Assembly: GCA_030411725.1 (NCBI GenBank)
Contig: MU839842.1
Span: 248,001-312,000 of the forward strand
Length of the DNA: 64,000 bases
Origin: Echria macrotheca
Lineage: Eukaryota > Ascomycota > Sordariomycetes > Sordariales > Schizotheciaceae
Direction: 5' to 3'
The translations under genes and the position numbers were made by a program. Shown here one piece after another: positions 1 through 10,089 of this stretch (positions within the stretch are counted from its first letter, which is position 1; each line of letters opens with the position of its first letter). The notes beneath the pieces were generated by a model, which saw only the letters and a list, made by a program, of their open reading frames with translations, was not told the origin of the DNA and ran no database searches.

Positions 1-177
1 CTAACTCTAGAAATGGGAGGCGGGAGACGGTGAAGTTGGGTATCTGGGATGGGGTGATGGTGTCTACTTCAGCGGTGTGTTCTTTGTATAACAGAACTGT
101 TGTTTACGGGGCATGGAAACCCTCTTTCCTTCGACACTAAATCGAGACTCTTTGGTTGGGAAAAATCTACAGTACAG

Positions 178-1440
178 TCATGAACTCGCCCCTCCCGATG
201 GACCCAACCCGACAAAAACCACCAGAACGGCCGCGTACGCAGCTGTGCCCGACAAGACATCCATCGGTTTCTCGAGCAGCGCCGACATCATCAGCCCAAA
301 GACAAAGACGAAGACCGTCGTCGAGACAAGCGCGGTATACAGCGTATTGTGCAACACCATGAGCCACATGGGCGCGATGAGAAACGCTCCGCCGAGCGCG
401 GCCATGACGACGCGCTGGCGGAAGCCCAGAACCCACGACTTCTTGACGTTTTCGTTGCGGGTGCCGCCGATGGGCGTATTTTCTTCTTCCCAGGGTCCCA
501 GCACAGGGATTGTACCTCTTTTCTTCTTCTTCTTTACTTTCTCCTGGCCGACACTATGCTCACGCTCGCCTTCGTCTTTGTCCTCAACGGGCTGAACGCC
601 GACACGGTACATGACATATGCGTCGACCATGCGTTCGCCTGAGATGAGGAACCAGTCACGCTGAGCGGAGGTGCATTTGATCATGTAGTCATAGTCCTGC
701 AAGGCCTTGGCTAGAGGTCGGACGCGTGTCAACATCTTGTAGTTAGGGGCAGGTCGGTGGTGTGACGTACTGTACTCTTGCAAGTCCGCCTCCCAAGGGC
801 CAGGTGGCTCAGTCATGTTTCTTTTCATGTACCAGGCGTGACTGGCAAGTTTGAACTGGAGCTTGCGCATCCGGATGCGGTGCAGCTCGGCGATGCTGAT
901 GCGGAAGCTGGCGTCCTTGTCTCTCTTCCATGCGTTGGTCCCTGTGCCAGTGGTTTTGTCACTCGTTTCACCGTTTGCAGTACTCCCTGGGCGCCAGTTT
1001 CGGATCGACTGAACCACTCTGGCGAACCGGCTGGGCTCTTGCAGCGTGATGGGTATGATCAGTTCATTGCTATGGTGTTTGATAATCCAGCTGCAATCTA
1101 GCGTCGGAGGTGGTTGGTTTTCAGGATCTTGTCCATTTCCAAGCATACTGGGCTGCGTATCAATAGACGCCCGGAGGGTGGCCGTGTTGCCTACCACGCT
1201 GGGAGGCCGAGACGCTGACTCGGCATCAGCGTCGTCATCTTCGGAAGATAGATGGCTCTTTGCTGATCTATCTGATCGGTAGCTAGCGGTCACCCTTTCG
1301 GATGCACCCCCGGAAGCCCCCAAAGCGTCGCCGTTCCTGTGGCAGGTTTTGTCAGTTAGGTAAGCATCGTCGATGGAAACGCTGGCGTACCTACTTAAAG
1401 CTTCCCACTCGGCAGCTGCCACTACCTTTCTCTGATCCAT
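178..1440 (-). CDS. DUF6594 membrane protein, copy 1
   Basis: A fungal DUF6594-type protein of unknown function. The C-terminal part carries hydrophobic segments (FLIAPMWLMVLHNTLYTALV and a following stretch ending LLEKP..VLSGTAAYAAVLVVFVG), the signature of this family, so it is probably an integral membrane protein. The first ATG in frame is at 1440. I see two introns on the minus strand: 1390-1337 (GTACGC...CCTAAC...CACAG, 54 nt) and 770-711 (GTACGT...CCCTAAC...CTCTAG, 60 nt). Both are multiples of three without stops, so the unspliced frame stays open. Removing the second restores the family-like junction LQEYTKALQDYDYM. The spliced protein is about 382 residues, with an acidic/Ser-rich N-terminus and a KKKKKR patch between the conserved middle and the membrane part. 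A paralogue lies at 34140-35135. The family call is firm, the first intron less so. Confidence 0.8.
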   Translation of the reverse strand: MDQRKVVAAAEWEALSRYASVSIDDAYLTDKTCHRNGDALGASGGASERVTASYRSDRSAKSHLSSEDDDADAESASRPPSVVGNTATLRASIDTQPSMLGNGQDPENQPPPTLDCSWIIKHHSNELIIPITLQEPSRFARVVQSIRNWRPGSTANGETSDKTTGTGTNAWKRDKDASFRISIAELHRIRMRKLQFKLASHAWYMKRNMTEPPGPWEADLQEYSTSHHRPAPNYKMLTRVRPLAKALQDYDYMIKCTSAQRDWFLISGERMVDAYVMYRVGVQPVEDKDEGEREHSVGQEKVKKKKKRGTIPVLGPWEEENTPIGGTRNENVKKSWVLGFRQRVVMAALGGAFLIAPMWLMVLHNTLYTALVSTTVFVFVFGLMMSALLEKPMDVLSGTAAYAAVLVVFVGLGPSGGASS

Positions 1441-2185
1441 ACCTAGGCTGGCACTGATCACTCGCCGTTTTAGACTCACTCGACCCGCGTGGGGTCCCAG
1501 AGAGGCCCTTTTCCAGATCGGTGGCTGAATTCATGGAAAACGTGTTGCGGGTAGGTAAACTCCAGCGCCTAGATGAACGCGATGTTGGTATGATTCTTTC
1601 CGATACGTACAATTAGAGTAGTGCCCGAGGATCCGGACCGAAAGCTGTGTTGTGGCTGGGGTCGCTAGTCTCCTACCCGTCCCTTGGCCTATTATCTGTT
1701 GAGTGCAACCCTTCCGGTCGTGTAACCACCCCCTCTTTCCTGGATGAGATTTTGACCTATCAGATGTCCCGGGGGCTGAATCCCGAATCTTGTGCTGCCA
1801 GCAGAACGAGAGGATTTCATAGGACCGTCTTTTCGTTGCATGCATTGCAGCTCCCGCACGATTGGCCAGGATGCAAAGACTTTGTGTCCTAAGCAACACG
1901 AGTGCGAACTAACACAGCCACAGGGAGTAACGATAAGCAGTTCCCATGTGGATCATTGGTCAATCTTGAGGACGAGCTGAGAGTTGAATGAGCATGGTGT
2001 GGGCGGAGGGGAGGGTGGGAAACGGCTGCTCGGGCTGGTATTAAACGCCGAGGACCTCGAGCTCTTTTCCAGGAGAGCGTCCCACACCATGGATTCTCTG
2101 TCGTGAGCCAATCCAAACACCAGCGACACACTACAATAACCCAACAGTTACTCGCAAAGACCCACCTGCAATACGGTCAACAACT
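1441..2185. other. intergenic, no gene seen
   Basis: This is the space between the divergent DUF6594 gene and the small unknown gene at 2186, so it must hold both promoters. Open frames here are short and look non-coding. I found no repeat or RNA gene. Confidence 0.5.
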
Positions 2186-2701
2186 ATGCCCAGACCCCCG
2201 ACTGGAACGCCGCTGGGTGTGGACATTGAATTCCCAACCTTTGACCGAAAGACCGGCGTGAAACAATCCGACGCCTTTATTACCATCAGCTTCAATGATG
2301 CAGACCATGCAGATCGCTACTACGACTACCTCACCGAGACCCGACAGTCGTTTCACAATAAATACAACCTCAGAGCTGTCAGAAGGGGCAGGAGGGCGAT
2401 CAAAATGCGTCTGCCCTCGTTCTTCGGGAGTGTTTCAGCGAGCGCGCAGTGCAGCGGCTTCCGGTTCTCGATCGACAAAGGGGATAGAGAGTATGTCGAC
2501 GAATGGGTGAGCGTTCTGAAGCTCTGGGTCTTTTTGCCGGGGAGTCGTACTGAGACATTCGTAACCCGGGACTGGTACAACTATCCTGATCTCGTCGACA
2601 TCTTGCTCCCTTCTGCCCCGAGAAACCGGACGGCCAAGGCGAAACGGGAAGATCGGTTTGAAGATATCGATAAAGTACAACATGGGTATACCACTGATTG
2701 A
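2186..2701 (+). CDS. hypothetical protein, 171 aa
   Basis: An intronless 171-codon frame starting at ATG 2186 and ending in TGA at 2701. I do not recognise a family. The product has no signal peptide or membrane segment. The middle is basic (AVRRGRRAIKMRL) and is followed by alternating hydrophobic/polar stretches that could form a small alpha/beta fold. The C-terminus is highly charged (KAKREDRFEDIDK). Codon composition resembles the neighbouring genes, which is the main reason to keep it. It could be an orphan gene or the remnant of a longer gene. Confidence 0.5.
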   Translation: MPRPPTGTPLGVDIEFPTFDRKTGVKQSDAFITISFNDADHADRYYDYLTETRQSFHNKYNLRAVRRGRRAIKMRLPSFFGSVSASAQCSGFRFSIDKGDREYVDEWVSVLKLWVFLPGSRTETFVTRDWYNYPDLVDILLPSAPRNRTAKAKREDRFEDIDKVQHGYTTD

Positions 2702-3230
2702 AGAGCCCATAGTCTTGAATTACATCAGGGCTAGGGTTTGGCCGGCTGGGGAGCTCCGATGAAAAAAGCAGATACATAGTCCAGTCTTCTACGGATATTT
2801 GAACGAAATAATGTTACTGTTTATCAGGGTTTGGAATTCGTAGTAGTAGTAGTCGGTAAATAATTATTTATATATTCGCATAAACTGTTATCATTAAAAG
2901 CTGTTGAGGGTAGCATTACCACTGTTAATACCGACACTCCTACACTATTATTATTATCGTAACTGTGATTTCAAAAACTACTACTACTTACCAGCAGTGG
3001 TGCGGACACTTCTATGAAACGCCACCAAACGCGCTCAGGCCAGGGGTTGGGTTTCTCAGCGGCAAGGCAAAAAAGGGGCTGCGACGCTTTGACGCTACGG
3101 CCAAAAATGAAAAGCGGTCACCGAATTCAGTCGGTGGCGTTCGAGCTGAACCAGAGACGACACCTGCGTCCCTGCGAGCGACGAGCGAAGAACCTCAGCC
3201 AAGACATCATGACAATCGGCCAGCGACGGA
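2702..3230. repeat. AT-rich spacer with trinucleotide microsatellites
   Basis: The spacer holds short trinucleotide runs: TAG repeats near 2840-2853, ATT/TTA repeats near 2946-2957 and ACT repeats near 2978-2988. The sequence is AT-rich to about 2990, then returns to coding-like composition. No gene is supported before the ATG at 3231. Confidence 0.55.
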
Positions 3231-6200
3231 ATGGACCTCATCTTCAAGAGCGACCCAAGGGTCAAGCCCCTCGTGCGGCTAGGACTTGCCCTGTCCGCCT
3301 TCGAGGGCTCACTTACCGATGGCCGACGAGCCGCCTTCGAGGCCTACCGCGATCAGGCGCGCTGTAGCCAGCCGGATCTTGAAGCCGTGCGGATGATCAC
3401 GGCCGAGATCGACTGTCAGTCTGGCCGCCCGCTGGGCACTCGGTTCAACAAAATCCTCGATGCAACCCAGCGGGTCATTCCCCTCATCGACGTGATGGTC
3501 GGAGGGTCGCAGAACCTCATAGCCTGTGGAATATGGGCCAGTCTTCGCCTTACTCTGGTGGTGAGTCCACCCCAAGAGCTAGGCGCGTTCCTTACACGCC
3601 GCTCTCTTCTTTCAAGGTGGCCCTAACTCGTTCTCAGACTCTCTCAGCCATGAGCTCATACCGCGAGAACGCATCAAAACTGTTTATGGAAATCGGACGC
3701 TCGGCGCCCAGACATGACGCCCTGACAACGCTCTACCCAAACTCTAAACGCCTCCAAGATGCGGTATGGGAGTACTTCATCATTGTGGTCCAGCTGTGTA
3801 TGCACCTGCTTCAAAGCTCGGCCCAGAACCGAGTCCGTGCTTTGGTTGTGGCGGTATTCGCCGACCACACGCTCAAGAATATGAAGCACGACCTTGGCCA
3901 GTGGGCTCAGATGATTGACCGCGAGGTCACCCATCTCCTCAGCGAGACCGTCAGCAAAGGGCACCATCCGAAATCGAAATCACTTTGCCGAGTCACCTTG
4001 GGTTCTGGGATGAAGGAAAAGAAAAGAACGTCCGGGATACGTCTCGAGTGGCTAAACGCTTGTTCAGAGTATCAGCACGAGCCTGCATGGGTCAAGCTTC
4101 GAAAACAGGGCAACGCTACGTTCTTCCTCCAGGAACCTTCGTACCGCATGTTCAAAGGCCGGAAATCCAGCTGCACGCTGCTCTGCAATGGCAGGCTCGG
4201 CGCCGGGAAATCAGTTCTCATGGCAAATATGGTTGATGACTTGGTTCTTTCCAATCATCGACGGGAGTACACGACTGCCTACTTTTTCGTCCAGCCGAAC
4301 GACGTCCGGAGCATCACGGCAAGGGCGATTCTAGGGTCGCTTTCTCGACAGATTCTGGCTTCCATACAGGATGAAGCATGGGTGAACGACCTGCCGGACA
4401 TGCCGGATGATCTGAGTCTCGACGGCGTGGTTGCTCTACTCCGCCAGGTTCTGCCCGCAGCGCAACGCATATACGTTATCCTCGATGGTCTTGACGAATG
4501 CGAGGCTGATGAGAAGATACTGCTTTTGGGCTATCTCAAGGAGCTCCAAACGTTCCTTCGCATTCATCTCTGCGTGTCCTTAAGACTGGAAGCGAACAGG
4601 GGAAAATGGAAGGAGTACGACCGATTAGACCCTGATATTCTTCTCGCCATCCCTGAAAACAACCCTGATATTGCCGAATTCGTAAAATTCGAGCTAAGAT
4701 CGTTGTTGGATTCGGGAGAACTCGCCGTGAGTGACGCGGGTCTCGTTCGCGAGATTGAGGATCGTCTGATAACGGGGTCGAAGGGAATGTAAGTACCAAC
4801 TCTGGTAAACGGCAATAACTCGCTAACGGTTTAGGTTCCTATGGGTCTCGCTGCAGCTGCAAACCATCTGCCATAAATATGGAACCGACCGGGACATTCG
4901 GCGAGCACTCCAGTCACTCCCCCAAAGCCTCCCAGACGTGTACAAGCGCATACTTTCGCGATGCAAGAAGACTGGCGAGCGATACCAGCTTCGGATTCTC
5001 AAGCTTCTCACGGCGGCATTCCGACCTCTTTCCGCTGAAGATCTCCGCCAATGCTTGAGCATCGTTCCCGGGGAGATATCATGGGCCCTAGATAACATGA
5101 TCAATGACATATTCGCCACGCTATCCTGCTGCGGAGGACTAGTAGTTATCGACGAGGAAGAGCTCACCATTCACTTGGTTCATCCTAGCGTTCGGCAGTT
5201 TCTGCTGGGCCAGATGTGTGATGGAAAGGAGAGCAGGAACAATAGCTCCCCACCCTCGGAGTGGCAGTTTTCAGCCGACGATGCGCACCGCGAGATGCTC
5301 GGCATCTTGGTCACTTACATGCATAGCTTCGAGACAAGAGGCACTGTGGTGCCGCATCGAGATCCAGAACCCGAGGCGTCCTTGCTTCCAAACCCCCAGG
5401 CCGTCATCAAATTCACGAAGTCAGCAGCACCCACCGGCTCGTCGAAAGCTGTCGTCCAGATCGTATCGAAACTCTCCCGGCTCAAGCAGACGAGCAAACC
5501 CCAAGCCCTGGCAGCCGTTGATGTCAGCAACGTGGCTGAGGATCTACAGCGAAGACCTCCAGGCGTCGAAGACGAATTCACGTTCCTCCCCTACGCAAAG
5601 GAGTACTGGCTTCTGCATTCGACATCGATATCAAAGGAGGATGCAAGGGTCTACAATCTCTGGGAAGCGCTAACCGACATGGCCGACTACGCGAACTGTT
5701 TCCAGTGGAGCAATCTCGTCCAGCGTCTCAAGCTCGTACGCCCCAGCATCGGCATCGACCAAGTCCGAGGGCTGCGCGGACACGCCCCAGACATGATGGT
5801 CTGGGCCATCATAACCTCGAACCACGCCCTCCTCGACGCCCGTCTCGCAAAATACACCGCCAAGCTCCAAGTCCTCCGAAACTGCTGCAGCTCGGTCGTC
5901 TGGATGAACCCCCTGCCCGTCATCGACGGCACGATGGCCGCTAGGCTGATAAGCGCGAGCATCCTCGCCGGCTTCCACGAGCCGGGCTTCCTCCGCTGGC
6001 TGCTGAGCAACCGGCCGGACCTGAGCTACGGCAAATACGGCTGCATCTACACCGCCCTGCTCGCCTCTAGACCCGGTCTCGCTCGCATCCTGCTGAGGAC
6101 AATACCAGATGGCCAACCGGCACTGGGGTCGTGCGATCTGCCGCTCCTCGCCGAGGCTGTTGAGGTCGGAGATCCCCGGACAGTCCGGATGCTCATCCGC

Positions 6201-6830
6201 CGGGGCGCCAGGATCGACATCCGGAGGGACGGCGTTTCGGTTCTCGAGCTCGCCGTCGTCCGATTCAACCAGGCGTGGCATGCGCAAGTCCGGGTAACGG
6301 GTGTGCCGAGCACCGACGGGGCGAGACCCCAACGACGGCTCATGGTGGTATACCTCCTTCTTAGGCACGCAGTCGCGGTCAATGCGGTTCCGAAAGACAT
6401 CAAGAAACGGTCTCTCATCCCCGCGGCAAAGCTCTTTGTTCAATTGACGAATTGCGCTTTTTTCAATGTTCCTGTACACATGAATCTCAATCGTTCTGAT
6501 CTCGAAGATTCCGAGCTTCGCACCGCGGTATATGGATGGGCTATTATACTTGGGTGCGTCCTGGCTGTCTGGTTGGTGTTTGGAACGGGAGGTAGTTCAC
6601 CGTCCGAACGGCCACCGATGATAGACTCGGCAGCTGAGGACTTCGCATTCCCCGTGTCCTTTTCATTTATCTTCAAACTGGTTCTGACTTACTTTCTATG
6701 GCATATATGGGGCTTTGCTGTGTTTGGCTTTTCTTTCGGCCTTATTGTTTTGGTCATATTCGTTGCGCCTCACCTACTGATTTTATGCGGGCTGGGCTTT
6801 GTGTTTTGGTGGTTGGGAAGAAGGAGCTGA
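3231..6830 (+). CDS. NACHT-ankyrin STAND protein with DUF7708-like N-terminus and C-terminal TM segments
   Basis: A STAND/NLR-like P-loop ATPase. Three exons: 3231-3560, 3638-4788 and 4835-6830. The introns are GTGAGT...CCCTAACTCG...CTCAG and GTAAGT...GCTAACGG...TTTAG, and the phases close to 1158 residues. Residues about 20-180 resemble the DUF7708 domain common at the N-terminus of fungal NACHT proteins. The Walker A motif GRLGAGKS is at about residues 295-302 and Walker B RIYVILDGLDECE at about 387-399. The second junction gives KGMFLWVSLQLQTI, a typical NACHT C-terminal sequence. A degenerate ankyrin-like part spans about 860-980 (for example VRMLIRRGARID). The last 100 residues hold two or three hydrophobic segments. 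Such proteins act as ligand-triggered oligomerising receptors in fungal allorecognition; that role is family knowledge, not shown here. The start could lie further upstream. Confidence 0.88.
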
Positions 6831-7105
6831 AACACATAAGTCCAGGATGGTTAGATATCAATTTGTTCTGAGATCAATATCTATCTTTTCCGCAAAATGA
6901 GACCAGTCCACCGTCAGGGTTTGCTACATACCGTGTTTGATTATACCCACATGAAATGAAAACGCTCCGTATGACCTCCCTGACCATGGGCAACAATTGA
7001 CTCTAGTTTATTATGTATAGAACTGAGCGTGACGTTTATTATCTCCGTCCAACCGGGATGGGTTTCCACACCAATGATGATAATACAAACTCGAGGAAAC
7101 ACACT

Positions 7106-8086
7106 CTAGTCCAGATGCACCACGGACACCGTGCCTCCCCCAGTATAGTTCCCGGTGAAGAACTGCTCAAAACCGCCCGTGGTCGAGACGAGCAACGTCT
7201 TGCCCACAGCACCCTTTGCCCAGATGGCAGCCGTCGGGCCCATCAGAACCGTAGTATTAGGCCCGCCGGCAATCGTGACGGGAACAGAACCGTAGGCGTT
7301 CTCGCTGACGAAACCAATCCCATTGTTGGGCTCGGACTCGGCCACGTATACATCGCCATTCAGGTCGTTCACGATAAAATCGTCGACGGGCGTAGACGTG
7401 GCGACAATCTCCGGGCTGCCGGCGAGGACCGCCTCGGCGCCGGTCGCCTTGATCCGCGCCACTATCTGCTGGTTCGTGCTGCTGAAGTAGAGGAAGCCGC
7501 GCGAGAGCTTGACGCCGTTCACGCCGAAGCGGATGTCGGAGCGTGTCGGCTTCAGCAGCGGGTGGTCAAAGTACGTGGTCAGCTGGAGCGTCTTGGTGTC
7601 GAATTGGTATATGAAGCCGCCGAGACTGTCTGCGATCAGAACGTACGGGGTGCCCGGTACGGAGATGATGCCGTTGGGCTGGGCGATGGTGCCCAGCGCG
7701 GCGAGCTGCTCGACGACGGGGCGGCCGCACTTGGTGAAGGACAGGCGGTGGATGGCGTAGGACCCGGGCGCTGGGCTGAAGGTTTGGAAGGAGAAGTTGC
7801 CCGTGACGACGAAGAACACGTCGGGCGTCGAGGACGCCGTGATGCCGCAGGCGCCGGTGGTGTTGGCGAAGGTGTGCAGGAGCTTGGGTGTCGAATTGGA
7901 TCGGGGCGCCACTTCGTAGATGTGCGGAAAGGTGTAGACGGTGGCGAGGACGGATCCTGACGGTCTCAGGGCAATGTTCTCGACCTCGGAGCCGAGGGGA
8001 AAGTCCTGGCTTGCTTCGATGCGGAGGCCGTGCACCGCGGGTAAAAGGGTGGCCATGAGCCAGAAGATGAATGTACGTGTGGCCAT
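7106..8086 (-). CDS. secreted six-bladed beta-propeller (SMP-30/gluconolactonase-like)
   Basis: An intronless 326-residue protein with a clear signal peptide (MATRTFIFWLMATLLPAVHG). The mature part has the repeating blade pattern of SMP-30/TolB-like propellers, for example ENIALRPSGSVLATVYTFP, NGIISVPGTPYVLIADSLGG, NDLNGDVYVAESEPNNGIGF and a closing AIWAKGAVGKTLLVSTTGG. Fungal members often sit in secondary-metabolite loci, and a few are hetero-Diels-Alderases; others are lactonase-like or uncharacterised. I cannot tell which applies. It is transcribed divergently from the Zn2Cys6 regulator at 8530 across a 443-bp shared promoter. A CCCTATAAAAGG element on the minus strand near 8191-8202 is a good TATA candidate. 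Confidence 0.8.
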   Translation of the reverse strand: MATRTFIFWLMATLLPAVHGLRIEASQDFPLGSEVENIALRPSGSVLATVYTFPHIYEVAPRSNSTPKLLHTFANTTGACGITASSTPDVFFVVTGNFSFQTFSPAPGSYAIHRLSFTKCGRPVVEQLAALGTIAQPNGIISVPGTPYVLIADSLGGFIYQFDTKTLQLTTYFDHPLLKPTRSDIRFGVNGVKLSRGFLYFSSTNQQIVARIKATGAEAVLAGSPEIVATSTPVDDFIVNDLNGDVYVAESEPNNGIGFVSENAYGSVPVTIAGGPNTTVLMGPTAAIWAKGAVGKTLLVSTTGGFEQFFTGNYTGGGTVSVVHLD

Positions 8087-8529
8087 TTTTCAGGGACGAT
8101 GTCGTAGGCTCTACCGAGGTAGGTAGTTGTCAGAGATGCAAGCGGGTGTTGACTGGCCGCCATCCCAAGGTCAAGGCAAAATGAGTTGTCCCTTTTATAG
8201 GGCAGGTAGCTAGCCAAAAGATGGAGATGGAGTTGTTGTCTCCTCGACCCAATGGGCCAATGATGGACGAAGCTCGCGCAATAAGCTGCATGCGGTATAG
8301 CGTAGGATCAATTAAGTTACCGTTGGTAAGCCTCGGCCTCGTGTCTCATGTCGCGCATTGGGCTGGATGCGGGATGGCGTAGGATTCCCCTGACACAAGT
8401 ATGCACCATTCGTGTCTGCCTTGACTTTTTATAGGGTTACGTTGCCAGACAAGCCGAGTTTCTCTGCTGAACAACCACAAAAGACTCTGTCCAGGTACAA
8501 TACGTGGAAGGTGACTGCCAGCGCACACC
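8087..8529. promoter_or_regulatory. bidirectional promoter with 33-bp imperfect direct repeat
   Basis: This region is shared by the divergent propeller and regulator genes. Two 33-bp copies at 8276-8308 and 8353-8385 match at 27 of 33 positions, with the cores ATGCGG and GCGTAGGAT invariant, and lie 77 bp apart start to start. TATA-like TTTTATAGGG motifs lie near 8193-8202 and 8427-8436. A repeated site in a promoter next to a pathway-type regulator suggests a regulator-binding element, which is inference. Confidence 0.5.
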
Positions 8530-9963
8530 ATGGTTAACATTGGTGGGAGATCAAGGGGTTGCTTGACCTGCCGAAATAGCCGGGTCAAATGCGGTAAGCA
8601 TCACCCTCGGACGCAACGGACGATTCCACTAAACTGTGCTGAAGACGAGGGCCGGCCGGTCTGCAGACGATGTCGGCGCTTGAATCTCGAATGCGGTGGG
8701 CCTAGAGGCATGGCCTTCATCATCCACGAGAAGGCAGCACCACTATCCTCCCCGCCCAGTACCACGGGATTCGATGTCTACATCTGCTACACGAAGTCGC
8801 AGCTTCTACGCGGCGGCCTTATGGTTTCTGCCATCAACGACACCAAAGCTGACGACCTGATGCCAGTGGGCACCGCTGTCGCCAGCCGTCGAGTTTCGCA
8901 CCAGGCCATCATGGGCTTCGCCACCCTCCTTTTCGGCATACAGCACAAACAGCCGGACACCGCCAGACAAGGCTATGTCATGCACGGTGTTGCGCTGAGG
9001 CAACTCAACCATGCATTGTCAGATGTAACACGGCACTCCCCCGACGATGTCATCCTCGCTGTGGCCGCATTGGCAATCTCCGAGTTGTTATTGCCTACTA
9101 CTCCTGACAGCTGCTGGACACACATGATGGGCCTAGATCGGCTCCTCGATCTTCAGGATCCGGTGTCTTTTTGGTCTACGAAGTCGCCTGGTTTCTGCAA
9201 AGGCATCCGCTTCATGATTGTCGCGGCCGCCCTGCAGCTCGGACGACCCTCGATCCTCGCCAGACCAGAATGGAAAAGAGCCATGAGGGCAAATGCCTCG
9301 TGCCAAGAGCTCGAGGGACAGGACCTCTATGATGCTTTGGCCGACTGCAGCGTTCTACTCGCCGAGGGCAATGCCATGTCGTCGGCTGAGACGGCAGATC
9401 CCACCATGGCAAAGACGCAACAAGACGACAAAGAGCGACAAGCGTGTGGCCTTTTACGACACCTCCACCAGTGGAGACAGAACTGGAACTGCAACTATCT
9501 CAAAATTCCTATTCACACTCTCCCTGGGAATTCCTCCTGGTCCGACGGACGAGGTGAGGACCCCGAGGCATCTATAATCACCATTGCAGCGATTCCGAAT
9601 CTCCCTGCCGCCACGATGCTTATGCTATACAACCTCGCGCTGATGCATGTGTTGAGAGTCCTGAGGTCTCAATCTCCCGATGAGTCTTCAACACGAGATT
9701 TTGTGGCCCAAGTCGAGACGGCGAAGAGCATGCGTATCGATGAACGGATTGCAGCTAGGGAAACATGCCGCTGCACTCAGTACTACCTGTCCGTGAAGGG
9801 CCGGTTGGATGCCAGCGCTCCAGAAGTCATTCACTGGGCCATTGCCGTCGCCTGGGAGATACTGCGCCTTGACGACTCGGCTGAGGGGATATGGATGCGA
9901 GATTTCCTGGCTAGGAGAAGTCGACAAGTCGTTGCCCCAAGCTACCTCTCAAGGCTTCAATAG
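8530..9963 (+). CDS. Zn2Cys6 transcription factor
   Basis: A fungal binuclear zinc cluster regulator. The ATG is at 8530. One 51-nt intron (8594-8644; GTAAGC...ACTAAACTG...GAAG) is multiple-of-three and stop-free, so the unspliced frame also looks open. Splicing is required to give the exact cluster spacing: CLTCRNSRVKC, then DEGRPV, then CRRCRRLNLEC, i.e. C-x2-C-x6-C-x6-C-x2-C-x6-C. The spliced protein is 460 residues. The remainder, with motifs such as HQAIMGFATLLFG and ELLLPTT..CWTHMMGLDRLL, matches the fungal-specific TF domain type 2. It is nuclear, and from position likely controls the neighbouring propeller and SnoaL genes (inference). It converges with the SnoaL gene, 126 bp apart. 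Confidence 0.9.
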   Translation: MVNIGGRSRGCLTCRNSRVKCGKHHPRTQRTIPLNCAEDEGRPVCRRCRRLNLECGGPRGMAFIIHEKAAPLSSPPSTTGFDVYICYTKSQLLRGGLMVSAINDTKADDLMPVGTAVASRRVSHQAIMGFATLLFGIQHKQPDTARQGYVMHGVALRQLNHALSDVTRHSPDDVILAVAALAISELLLPTTPDSCWTHMMGLDRLLDLQDPVSFWSTKSPGFCKGIRFMIVAAALQLGRPSILARPEWKRAMRANASCQELEGQDLYDALADCSVLLAEGNAMSSAETADPTMAKTQQDDKERQACGLLRHLHQWRQNWNCNYLKIPIHTLPGNSSWSDGRGEDPEASIITIAAIPNLPAATMLMLYNLALMHVLRVLRSQSPDESSTRDFVAQVETAKSMRIDERIAARETCRCTQYYLSVKGRLDASAPEVIHWAIAVAWEILRLDDSAEGIWMRDFLARRSRQVVAPSYLSRLQ

Positions 9964-10089
9964 GAGATAACGGAAGACTTCAATGGCTCGGGATCGCAAA
10001 TTCATCAATAACCTGTTTGCAAACCATGCCAACAAGTACACAACCCTTCACATACCTAACCAACCCCTCCCCCCCCTTCTCGGCCAGCC

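Noticed and set aside
5670..6479. 269-codon open frame on the minus strand
   Set aside because: It is antisense to the third exon of the NACHT-ankyrin gene; the frame is open only because of codon bias on the other strand and shows no domain.
7013..7960. 315-codon open frame on the plus strand
   Set aside because: It is antisense to the propeller gene, with low-complexity Gly/Arg/Val-rich content typical of a shadow frame.
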